Source of the DNA: Lumbricus rubellus | Lineage: Eukaryota; Annelida; Clitellata; Crassiclitellata; Lumbricidae | Direction of reading: 5' to 3' | NCBI GenBank assembly: GCA_945859605.1 | Contig: OX243818.1 | Span: 39,015,750-39,079,749 of the forward strand | Length of the DNA: 64,000 nucleotides | Part shown: positions 34,001-45,200 of the stretch, in pieces | Layout: each line of letters opens with the position of its first letter | How positions within the stretch are numbered: the first letter of the stretch is position 1 | The notes under the pieces: generated by a model | Told to the model about the DNA's origin: nothing | The model's input: the letters and a program-made list of their open reading frames with translations, nothing else | The model's database searches: none | Made by a program: the position numbers and the translations under genes

Positions 34001-37000
34001 CAGACAGTTTAATCGCTCTTGCAACATGCTGCTGCGAATTTCATTCTTTATTAATTTTAGTTTTGAGAAAGAACGTTCTCCGGTGCAGTTGGTTACCATC
34101 ATCGATAGAAACATTCTTATTGCAATTTCAACGTTCGGAAATGTTGATTCCAATTTGTCATTGTTAATCATGGCATATATTAATGACATAGATGGCACCA
34201 AGGTTTTTGCAGGTGATACTGACATATAGTATTTAAGGTGTTCACATTCGGAAATTAGTTCGTCCTTGTCAAGATCTTTGGGATAGAAATTTGAAAGCTT
34301 TTCACTGCATTCTTTCATTTGTTCAGCATTCAACTCACCGAGTTTAATCAAGTATGTAAATCTGCTGCTGATTTCCTCGTAAGCTTTTCCACGTCTGTTT
34401 AGTTCAGTGATCAATGAGTCGATGATTGGTAAATAGGTCTGAATTCTAAACTTTGTGCTCCCATCCATGATAGTGTCATTTGCAGGACCTTCGAGATATG
34501 TAATTCGCATATTTCTTTTAGTCGTTCGTCTCTGGCTGTCGTGGTACTCTTCGTTGTGAGTTTGTAGTTTGGCTTTACGTTCATATTCTTCGAAGCAGTT
34601 ATTATCTCTAAGTCTATCTACATACAGCTTGAGTGACTGAATCAGATTGACAGCTACTGATAGTTCCATGTCTGCCTTTTGTATAGTCTTGCTGGTTTCA
34701 TTGAAACGTCCAAGAATATCATTCCAGAGAAGAGTGAGCAATGCAATTTCCAACTTATGTTGGTGTTGTGACAACATCTGAACTTTCGCCTGGTAGTACT
34801 AGTAGTGGTATGCCATCATCCTCCAGTGATATTAACTGTTCATCTGTGTTATAGACAACGTCATTAGTAGACGAGTACGACGAAGTCAGAGAATCTTGCG
34901 TCTCAATTTCGGACACCAATGAAGACTGTGCTTTCTGACTTTGGAAAAAAGAGGAGACTTTTGGATGTTTGGCCGCACTTTCCATTTCAATTGCCTCCTT
35001 CTTTCTCTTAGCAGCACCGCTCATATAAATCCTACGCATCTCTTTAGGTTGTCTGATAGTTCGCTTAAATTAATAGACCTACGTGTACATTGTAGTCGGT
35101 GACAATAATATTGACAAAAGATACGATGTTTACCTTCTATTATAAAATTTATAATCCAAATAAAGAAAACAGTCTTCGAAATGTACGGATAACTTTTAGC
35201 TGGGCTACTTACGCACGATTTATGTAAATGACGTCATTGATATGGTTTGGTTTAAAAGAAGATTCAAATTTAAGTGTCTTAAAAATTATATAGAGCATAT
35301 TTTGTAGCTTGCATCAAAGTGAAATTTAAAATTTTAAAATAAATTTATGTATTTGATGCTTGACGTAGTGTTATTTTCTTGGGTCACCGCGGGGCCCCCC
35401 TTTAGCGCGGGGCCCTAGGCCCGGGCCTAGCGTGCCTAGGCCTTAAAACGGCTCTGCCTAATAGTATAATACAGAACACCGTGAACACGCCTGTCGTAAT
35501 GGGGTATTCGGGAATCGAACTCAGCTTATCTCCATGCCAGTGTGTTATACAATGCGCCACCGCCCCCACCCCACCGCATCGTGATGTGTATTCTTGTCCG
35601 TGTCGTTATTCTGGAAGTTAAGGTGGTAGGTTATCTCGTATTTCCACCTCGCAGTGGGCGATCGTTGTGATTACTCACTCAGACCTTCTTCACTTTTCTT
35701 GTGCCAGCCGTTGCTGCTGTAAAACAACCATCTTCTGCTTGACTCAAATCTTGAGTAAGACCTGCTGCTAACCAGGCCTTTGCAAACAGTGTGCATAGCA
35801 ATATAATTGATATACTATAAAACCAACTAACATTTGAGTCGCTGCCAAATTCTTTTCTTAAATCTTCGTCTTGTAGTTCGCTGTGACCAACAGAAGTCTA
35901 CTGATGCCATAGTCTTTATGACAACTTCGTCTTTGTGGTCGGACGAAGAGTTAAGTATCCAGTGCAGAATCGATCTTTCTAATACAGCATCCAACAGCTC
36001 CAATGGAAATTTATTCACCTGAAAAATTGATTTTTAGCAATTAAAGATTTTTAACGCTATGTAGCCTATAAGCTTACCTCTTTATTTAAACTCAGATTCA
36101 CTAGGTCTATTTACTTCAGGTTAAATTTAATTTGCACTAAGTAAATGTCGCACAAATCGTAATCGAAAACTCGAATAGGCCTACATTAAATATAGATCTG
36201 AACAAGTAGGGCCCAGGGCCAGCTTGAACAGAACTATGCTATTGATTACCGGCAAAGAAGACTTTATTTAATTAATTAAACTGCGCAAAACAATTTCCTC
36301 AGTAAATCTAAGAAATCTCTTATCTCGGTTTCGGAAAGTTTATGTAGAGCAGCACAGTAGGCTAACTGTTCTGGTAGACATAAAAAAATAGTTTCTCGTT
36401 TACATAGCCTAGGCCTACTCAGTACTCACCGTTGTTTTAGAAAGCTGATGATCTGTGCCTGTTTAAAACAAATAAATATTCTGCCTGCAATCATTTTAAC
36501 GACTATTATAATAGGCCTACGTTGTTAGTCCATGCAATGGGAAACGATAAGGGTCTACTGTTTAATTTTATGGCAATTAATATTCGATAAGTCCAACAAC
36601 AAAACAATAGTCAACGTTTTTGGATCTATTTTCGAGTGGGCCTATGTGTGGCCCTGTCATCGAAGTCTGTAATCCGATTCAAAACCGTTAGGCCTACCTC
36701 CATGTAGCCTACATAGCGTGGACTGTTCAACCAAACGCACAGATTGTTAGCAACAGTCTGTAATGTTGAAGAAAGTCATACGAACATAAGTCTACATCAT
36801 ACATTGACAAAATAATGTTTTTAAGTCTATAATTATCGCCATCGATGGCACCATGGGCGGAGTTTGATTTCCGTTTTGGGGGGGGAAGGGCCTAAAGACT
36901 TGGGCTTTGGTTGGGGCGGAGACTCAAAAATGGTTTTTTTCAATCGGCCCAAAAAGTTGATGACCTTTTTTAGTCATTAGATTGAAGTTTTATTCGTGAA

Positions 37001-38908
37001 AAGCCACTTTCACAGAATATAGGCTATTTTCAAGCCTGGGCTTTCTTCGGGGGAGGCTAACCGGGGACATGGTCAAAAACGGAGTATGGGCCTCGTTGAA
37101 GGCTTAGCCCCTAGCCCTTGATAAACTCCGCCCATGGTTTTGGCACTCACTCCATACAACATGATTTCTTGGTATGAATCCGGTTCTTCTACTTTTCAAA
37201 TGAATCGCAATCCACCATGCGTCCGTGTCGCTGGAAAATCCAAGAAGTTTAATTACGCAACATGCAACTTATATTGCGTAAGCTTACAACTTTGAACATT
37301 TTTAGAGTGTATCCTCTAACCCTAGTCGACGGCTGGTAAATGGTAAACAGTCCAACGATCAGAGATGGAATCATTGTATAGAACTACCAGAATGAGAGTT
37401 AGGTCCGTCACCCGAAAACTGTCAAAACAGTTATAGTTTTGTTATGACCCGACCAAGGGCTTTAGATGACCTTTTGAATAGTTATGAAACTGAGTAACGA
37501 GGACTGACTGTGGCACAATCATCCATTTAGGCCTACCTCTCGCGTGACCAGCAGTGACAATTATTCTAATAGCGTCGCCCATTCCATAAGTTTAAGTGCC
37601 GCAATAGGCTAAATTAGTCAGTTTATAAACTAATTACTAAATATTATGTTGATGAGATGGTTTCTTGAAAAGTATTCGGCTGAGCTAAATGAACGAATGT
37701 CAGCGTACCAGGATTAGTGCTAAGGTAGAACAGCAAAAGGCGTTTTGGAGACAAACATTCTAAGTAGGCCTATTATGTTTTCATGGTAAATAGGCCTAAC
37801 AATAACTTAAATCTTCTCCTGCGTAATATTATGATTACCCGATTTTTACGGAAGGAATTGTCTCCTCTTTTAAATTTAAACGCATTCCGCGTTGCGACTG
37901 CTTGTCTGTCTAAAATATCTTGGAGTTGCATTGCTTCTCTTCTATTCATCCTTTCTGGATCAAAGTCATCAATTGCACGCAGCTTCATTTTTCCTAGAGA
38001 AAACAATTGCAAGAAAAGAGATGCTTACATTAATGCAAGCTCATTTCCAACTATTGCGACATTTAGTTGAATTTGGGAAACTTCAATCTAGGCTGCATTA
38101 GCATACGACTTTATCGATAACTTTGTTATACGTTGCTACTGAATGATTGTGATCCGGTAACTAAATAAATCAGCATTCATTTCAGCGCCGGTGTCGCGTG
38201 ACACAGTCTCCCCCTAAAAGTCTCCCCCGGAGACTTTATTTCGAAATAGATTCTCCCCCGAAGGATCTGTTCTAGAATAAATTCGCCCCCGGAGACTCTA
38301 TTCTGAAATAAAGTTTCCGGGGGGGGAAGAGAATATTTTTTCCGCCCACGAAACAAAGTCTCCCCCGCTGATCGTGAAATCGGCTACAGTCGCACAAAAT
38401 TAATAGATAGCCTAAGCATAACAAACCGTTAGTTTACGTTGCTAACACGATAACACGTTATTTAACACGAACATATTATTTCCTTTTACACAAGAAAATG
38501 TCTTCCAAAACAGATTTTCAGCCAGGGGGAAGACTCTGTTTCGAGGGAGACTTTGTATCGGGGGGAGATTTTATATGGGGGGGGAGACTTCATTTCGTGA
38601 CACCGGCCCTGTAATTTGGCCTTAGGTCTATTCGCCCAATTCGAAGCATAGGCCTATTATAATTATTAATTATACCGGTATGCGTAGGCCTATATAGGCG
38701 TAGACGCATAAGCCTAAAATCTGCTGAAGGTGCTCAAGAGTGTCTATTTTTAAAAAACAAAAAGGATGCGACTAAAGTGCAGACAAACGAGTTTTAATTA
38801 AACTGCTTTTGATGAAAGTGAAAACATTTGAAATGGAAGCAAAATCTTCATTTCATTCAAATTACCTTTGCTTTCCAAGACTGGTTGCGAGATTATGGTT
38901 TCCTTCGT
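31014..38908 (-). CDS. multi-exon CARD gene with TRADD-N-like C terminus (5' end not found)
   Basis: Exons with matching phases: 38908-38866, 37993-37850, 36458-36430 (29 bp), 36018-35832, 32887-32576 and 31408-31014 (stop). In order they encode a short acidic/basic leader, an Asp/Arg-rich segment (KLRAIDDFDPERMNRREAMQ), and a helical stretch with FPLELLDAVLERSILHWILN. A CARD-type death fold follows (LLASLLSLNCLTEGQRRLID ... KFSTLFTCVRQTNQRTVLRI). The last exon holds an alpha/beta module with LVVWIWCRSQSAIESIQKLY, which resembles TRADD-N-like modules of invertebrate death-fold proteins. CARDs assemble signalling complexes in the cytoplasm, so an immune or apoptotic adaptor role is inferred. 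The start exon was not located upstream of 38908. The hAT at 33499-35456 and MITEs at 33085, 36853 and 38183 lie in introns. Confidence 0.65.
33085..33330. mobile_element. MITE of the GGCGGAGTTT family, degenerate
   Basis: It carries CGAGTTTGGTTTCCGCTCTT, CTTGGACTTTCGGCCAAAG, one GATGACC / T-run / AGTCATT motif and CCCCTAGCCCTTGATTAATT. It parallels the better preserved copies at 36853-37138 and 47045-47343. Confidence 0.6.
33499..35456 (-). mobile_element. hAT transposon, internally deleted (1958 bp)
   Basis: The 8-bp target duplication CCTAATAG is perfect (33491-33498, 35457-35464). Left end CAGGGCCGTTTTAAG, right end CTTAAAACGGCTCTG. The first 34 bp at the left end are tandemly duplicated (33499-33532 and 33533-33566). 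It lies in an intron of the CARD gene. Confidence 0.9.
33902..35039 (-). pseudogene. ZMYM1/TTF-type hAT transposase remnant
   Basis: The N-terminal ORF (35039-34755) starts near MSGAAKRKKEAIEMESAAKH and contains KVSSFFQSQK, typical of TTF-zinc-finger hAT proteins. The C-terminal ORF (34777-33902) contains NCTGERSFSKLKLIKNEIRS and MLQERLNCLSVMSIES, the dimerisation region. The two frames overlap near 34755-34777. The zinc-finger and catalytic core that should lie between them are absent, so the protein cannot be an active transposase. Confidence 0.85.
36853..37138. mobile_element. MITE with ATGGGCGGAGTTT ends
   Basis: ATGGGCGGAGTTTGATTTCC at the left and GATAAACTCCGCCCAT at the right are inverted repeats. 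The interior has TTGGTTGGGGCGGAGACT, one GATGACC / T-run / AGTCAT motif and TTCGGGGGAGGCTAACC. Another copy is at 47045-47343. No clear target duplication. Confidence 0.75.
38183..38611. mobile_element. MITE with CAG(C/G)GCCGGTGTC ends and GGGGGAGACTT repeats
   Basis: Left end CAGCGCCGGTGTCGCGTGAC; the complement of the right end is CAGGGCCGGTGTCACGAAAT. Several GGGGGAGACTTTATTTCG-like units lie in opposing orientation on the two sides. The ends look hAT-like, but no 8-bp duplication was seen. Confidence 0.65.
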
Positions 38909-38929
38909 CTAAACAAAATAAGAATAAGA

Positions 38930-39675
38930 TTTGGCTATTTAATAGCGTAAAATAGAAAGCGCTTGTCATACTAAGTCTTATCTCTTTGCGCTTAAATTTT
39001 TATTAGGGTGTTATTTTGACGTGGTTCTCTTACGATTCGAGCTATTATATTAGTTGGTATAGTGGTGGCACTTCAAGGATTATGGATGAACCATAGCATT
39101 GCATATCTTCACATTTAGGCCTACGTAGTCCATATAGGCCCTATGCAGCCTATGATTAGCTTTGGCCTAATCTTTTTGGAACAAGCCTACTGCAGTTCCA
39201 CATGTAAGATCTGTTTGTCTCTGAACATTGAACAATAAAAATCTCTCAACATCATGCAGGCCTTCGTTAAAACGGTATACACATCAATTGGATCATTTGA
39301 ACAAGAACAAGGCTTGTAAAGTTAGCCCCCTAAAGAAAAAGCGCTTTTGCACAATGATGATGATTTTGTGGAAGTAATTAAAATGGTGTTAAATCCTAGC
39401 ATACTGAAATATAGGCTTTATGGTCAAGATGACCTATCTGACATAAAATTTAATTTGCTGGACCTGCTAGCGGAACATTAGATTCCTTAGGGAAGTTCTG
39501 AAGACATTTCACCTTCGGATACAAAAAGACAGATTTGAAGCTGAAGCAAGTGCGCGTAGATAATGTAGCTTGATAATTCTACCCACTGTCACTGGAATTG
39601 TGTATTTTGTCTATGCGTGCCATGTAAAATTAATTGAAACGGTGCAGCACATCTAACACTGTACAACAGAAGAGA
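38930..39675. other. intergenic or first-intron sequence, nothing recognised
   Basis: The missing first exon of the CARD gene should lie upstream of 38908 on the minus strand. I could not identify it here. Confidence 0.4.
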
Positions 39676-39679
39676 TATA

Positions 39680-40700
39680 CACCGTGAGTCAAAAAAAGTA
39701 AGCCAACTTGTTTTTAATATATCTCTAATGCCTGATAACATATCTTGCTAAAGTTTTCCAAATATTTAGAGAATTGGACTAAGAATATGATTCCAAAATT
39801 TCGTGAGATAAAGTTGAACGGATAAAAAGATATGAATCTTTAAACTTCATATGCCGAAATTGCCGTTTACAAGCAATTTTCTGTCAGACTCAGTAAAATG
39901 TAAGTCAAACTTTTTCTCATATCTCTAATGCCTGATGATCAATCATTCTAAAAATTTTCCAGATACATGTATGTAGATAATTGAACTAGCAATATGACCT
40001 CAACAGTATGAATTGATTATTTCATTAAATAAGATGCTCAAAATGTCATCCTCCAGCTTGCACGCAAGCCTTGAGGCGCTGGCGCCATTAGGCAACAGCA
40101 TCGTCGATTATCCTCTGGCCATCCCACACTTCCAACAAGCGTTGCTTCAGATCGTTTATATCATGGATTGTTGTCTGGTAGACTCGGTCTTTAATTATGC
40201 ACGCTCCACACTTTATATTCCGTAAAATTTTACTCCAGGATCACTGGAGACCAAAATTGGGAACTATCAGGCATCAAAACTGCAGCGAACACCATAAAAA
40301 ATTTGCTGAAAACTGAAATTTCCGGAGATGAAGTTTAAATATTCATATCTTTCTATCCGTTCCAATTTATTACATGATGTTTTGGAATCCTGTTGTAGGT
40401 TCAAATCTCTAAATATCTGGAAACTTTTCGTATGATTAATTATCAGGCATTGGAGATATAATAAAAACAGTTTAGCTTACTTTTTATTGAATCTGACAAA
40501 AAATTGCTTGTAAACGGCAATTTCGGCATATGAAGTTTAAAGATTCATATCTTTTTATCCGTTCAACTTGATCCCAGGAAATTTTTGAATCATATTCTTC
40601 GTCCAATTCTCTAAATATTTGGAAACTTTTAGCGTGATATGTTATCAGGCATTAGAGATATATGGAAAACAATTTGGCTTACTTTTTTTGACTCACGGTG
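39680..40700 (-). mobile_element. mariner-type element with duplicated terminal-repeat units
   Basis: Ends are CACCGTGAGTCAAAAAAAGT and its complement, flanked by TA (39678-39679, 40701-40702). Each arm contains the terminal unit twice: ATCTCTAATGCCTGAT and AGAYTCARTAAAAWGTAAGYYAAAC-like blocks recur at 39720 and 39920, and mirrored in the right arm. The centre (about 40235-40045, minus) encodes a mariner transposase C-terminal fragment with VWSVHN, DINDLKQRLLEVW and RIIDDAVA then stop. Internally deleted and non-autonomous. Confidence 0.85.
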
Positions 40701-40702
40701 TA

Positions 40703-42270
40703 TATGTATATATATATACACTAGGGTGTCCCACCAAAACATTTTTCTTGAAATTCTTAGGTCTCACCAGTCAAAAAGTTTCATATGGAGATGATAATAT
40801 TTGTGGAATTTTTTGGAATTTTAAAAATAATTTTTAGGGGTCCCCCTAGGAGCCCCAAATTTTAAGTATAGGGTACAATGATATTCGTGTGCAAATATTT
40901 CAATATATGAGGTAACGTCATTCAAACCACATATATTTTGGTGCTTTTGCACAAAATATGATTTGTCCTACAATGTAATTGCTCAAAAATTTTATGGTGT
41001 ATAATTGTTCTCAGACTGGTTTTTGCAGTTACTTTACTGAAATTTGACAAAATTTATATATGCACTGACTTTCATATATTATTAGAGTTTGGAATAAATT
41101 ATCTAACCATTATTGACTACTATGATAATCCAACCAGTTATTAAGATCATAGTTTACTTTGAGATGGCACATTGGTACACAGTACCACAGTACCAGATGT
41201 GAAATAGTCACACGTTTGGTCTGGTAGTACACTACATGTGAAGAAGTGACTCAAGTGAGTCATGGTTGGAATTTGGGAAGTCCTTTCGGTGTTTTTCAAC
41301 AGCTTGCAATAAGAACTGTTTTTCATTTGTTGCAGCATTAAATGTCTGTATAATTATGCGATTTCCCAGATGGTCATAAGCAGCAGGACTCTCTAGAAGC
41401 TGTCGTCAATACCGGTAGTCTGAAAATAGCTTTGAGAGCTCTGGTAAAGTTTTGAAAAAAACTTGACCAAGCGAGATCCGAGTTCGGGGTCATGTGGAGT
41501 ATGAGATTTGCTTTCTTGAGAGGTGTTAAGAAATCGGAAAATAATACAAGAGTTGCATGGTCTGAACTGAAGTACCAAGAATGGCATTGCATTGCTTTAA
41601 GTGCAGCAATACTGAGACCAGGGTAATCGTATATTTATCGATAATCTGACTAACAGGATGTAATTAAATGAAGCATCAGCTGCAGATTGGACAGTACGCC
41701 AGGAATGGATGCAGGCTTACACTGATACCACAAAAATGGTTAAAACGTTTTAATACATGCGAATCATTATCTGTTAAACAGATGACAATCTCGTTTCCAT
41801 ATAACAGTAACTACACTTTTATTGAGTATTAATATAACGGCCCGAAGCTATTGCTTCATTTAACATCCTGGACAAGAGGTCAAGAAGACAAACCGGACTC
41901 CTTGCCCTACCAGGTGAGGATTGGCCACCACCTGGCAAAAGACCAAGAAACGTTTACTGGTCACGATGGACTTAACGTCAAGGGAGACCTGAAGGAAATG
42001 AATATAACTAGCATGACAAGAAGTATAGAAGACTAAAGATTCTTGGAGAAGTCATATGGGAGCCTCATTCTCGTCGCACGACTGACGGAACAGAGAAAAA
42101 GAAAGGTGTTTTCGTTTACTTCCTTTCACGTTATTTTATTTTCTTAATATGGGACTAACTTAACTGACTAGGCATTTTTTATTCTAGTGATAAATATGTA
42201 TTTGACTTAGGCTACAGTGAAGGCACACTCACAATAAATAGTGAATGCAAGAGTTTAATTGAATGGAATC
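40703..42270. other. intergenic, nothing confidently recognised
   Basis: Minus-strand frames between 41147 and 41592 carry HDPELGSRLVKFFSKLYQSS and similar residues broken by stops. They could be a decayed mobile-element gene. No ends or domain could be recognised. Confidence 0.35.
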
Positions 42271-42274
42271 AGTT

Positions 42275-45200
42275 CTAACCGATGAAATACGTCGTCATCC
42301 TCTGGTACTCTTTATCGGATATCGTTAGTGCTGCCACTCTTATTTTCGATGATCGACTCAATAAGTCATTGAACCACAATTCAACGGAGTCCTTGAGTCG
42401 TTCAGAGATCAGTGACTCGTGCAGTTGGTGCAGTTCTTCGATGGCCTTGCAATAGATGTAGAGAACGATGCTTTGGCCTGTCTTTGCAGCAATCACTTTT
42501 GGAACAAGTCCAAGTATTCTACTTCTTTGATCACTTGACTATCGTTGCCGCAATTTCGTTTTCGTCCCTTTCGACGTTCTCTCCGTCCAAATTACCACGA
42601 GCTCTTACAACAACTGGCTGTAAATAATCGGAAACAGATTACGCTAATTATTACCGAGTGAGAATAATAAATTATTGTCCAACGAACCCTGAGAATTAGA
42701 GAAGATAGAAATGTAGATAGCGTTTCAGAGAGAAGAGTTTCCCCCATAAGAAGGAATAAAATAGGCACTGAGGCAGGTCGTTAGGCTACCTCGAATTTTG
42801 GTGGCGCCGCCACTGGTTCATGGTTAGACTCAAACAGTAGCTTGGGGCGATAGAAACCCCAGTGCTTAGCCAATGGGCCTATGCAATTTATGCAGGCTAT
42901 ATATACATGTATATACACCGTGAGGCATAAAAAACAAAGCCACTAGAAAAATTGTTATAATTTTAACAATATCCAAGCAATGTCAATGAAATTCAGGAAA
43001 TTTATAGCCAAATAGCGGACAATGTAAACACATTTACAGTTTTTATTCTAACTGTCCGTCTTTAGTTTCTACGCATGCGCGAAGTCGCTTGTGCCATTCA
43101 CGCACCGCCTAGTCAGTAAATTCGCTGTTCAAGATCGTTGCTTTCACGTTTCGCTTACGAAGATCTTCAACAACACGGACCTTCGTTTTGTACACCATTT
43201 CCTGCATGAATCCCCATATTTATTTATAGTCGACGTTATTCAGATCTGGGCTGTTAGGGGGCCATAGTGTAGGAGTTATGAAGTCAGGAGTTTCATTCGT
43301 CAGAAGTGCAACCGTTTCTCGTGCTCTGTGCGCTAGAGCACCACCTTGCTGGAAAATGTAGAATTCAGAGTTCTCGAATTTTAGGTAGAAGGCCTTCCAT
43401 GAGTAAAACATCTCTGTAGTGTTGGCCGTTGACTTTTACCCCGGTTTAACTAAGTGAATTGACGTGCGCCCCACAGAAGAAGCACCGACTGGCTCCGTCA
43501 TTGATTTGCTAAACGTCGGACGTTTACGTAAAAGACGGTCGGCTGCAATATCTCTTTCCAGCAACATGGCCTCTTAACAGCCCAGATCTGAATCCCGACG
43601 ATTATAAGGTATGGGGATGCATGCAGGAGATGGTGACGGTGCACAAAACAAAGGTTCGTGATGTTGATGATCTCCGTAAGCGAATCGTGCAAGCTTGGAA
43701 CTATCTTGACCAGCGAATTATTGACTCGGCGGTGCGTGAATGGCGCAAGCGACTTCGCGCATGCGTAGAAACTAAAGACGGACAGTTAGAATAAAAACTG
43801 TAAATGTGTTTACATTGTCCGCTATTTGGCTATAAATTTCCTGAATTTCATTGACATTGCTTGAATATTGTTAAAATGATAACAACTTTTCTAGTGGCTT
43901 TGTTTTTTATGCCTCACGGTGTATATGCGACCTGGTGGCGGACCGGTAACGCATCCGCTCACAGAGCGGAAGATTGCGGGTTCGACTCCGGGTAACGACC
44001 CTGGGCAAGTTGTTTACGCACACGTGCCTCTGTCACCAAGCAGTATAATTTGGTACCGGCTTAAGCTGGGAAGTAAACGGCAAGTCCTGTGATGCACTGG
44101 CCCCGTGTCCAGGACCTTGGGATTCGTCCATTGCCGGCTCAAGGGCCTAGAAAAGGAGATGAGCGCCTCACCAACGGGCATTCGGCCCTGGGATGTCTTT
44201 ACTTTTTTATATAATATATATATATATAAATTTTAACCTATTTTATTTTTATTTTATTTCTCCATTTCTATAGCGCCCTTTAAGACTCTCTACTCAGAGG
44301 CGCTCCCGACTACAGCGCGCACACTGCATCGGAGTTTCACGCCAAAGCGCACCAGCAAATTATTGCTAATGAAGGTCTTGTTCATGGTCTCTACGCGACA
44401 GCTTGAGATGGATTGTAATCTGAAACCATCCGGCTCCAGAACACCGACGCCACCACTACGCCACAGCGACACAGAAATGTGTGTCTAAGTCTGTAAGAGT
44501 GTAGGCCTATTCGTCAATTAGGCTTATGATATAAAATTATTATGTAGCCCTACCGCCGCCACGCTCGAGTACATCTGCAATGTAGTCTTGCTTTGAGTCG
44601 CGAAGACAGGTGATTGTATCTCGATAGTCGCGTAAACTTCGCCTTCGTAAAATTCTCAACAGTGCATCGTTCCTGTCGTATGAAGTTGGCTTTGAGAAAA
44701 TTGAATCCATTTGCCTTTTGTTAATGACCTTCGCCGAACACAGACGACCAAGGAGATCGGTTAATTCCAGAAGATCAGTCAAACTTCCGTGATTTGTGTC
44801 TAGTATCGAAATTTCCTTTGCCCTTAAAGGCCAGTCTTCTCCAAATTCAACTGAATATTCTAAACGTTTTAATTAGAAAATACACCGATTGCTATTTAGT
44901 AAAATTGCAGTTACGCTTAGTTAGAAAACAATGAGGCGTTGAAATCAGATTTCACCATTCTTCCTCTTCCTCCTCCTTCTCCCCCTCTTCTTTTTCTTAC
45001 CCTTTCTCTTTCTCTTCCTCTTATTCTTCCTCTTCCCGTTCCTCCTTCTCATCTTCTTTTTCTTATTTTTCTTTTTCTTCTCCTCCTCCTCCTCCTCCTC
45101 CTCCTCCTCCTCCTCCACTTCCTCCTCCTCCATTTCCTCATCCTACTCTTCACCCTCGTCCTCTTTTTACATTATAAGACCTCTATTAGGCCTATTACAA

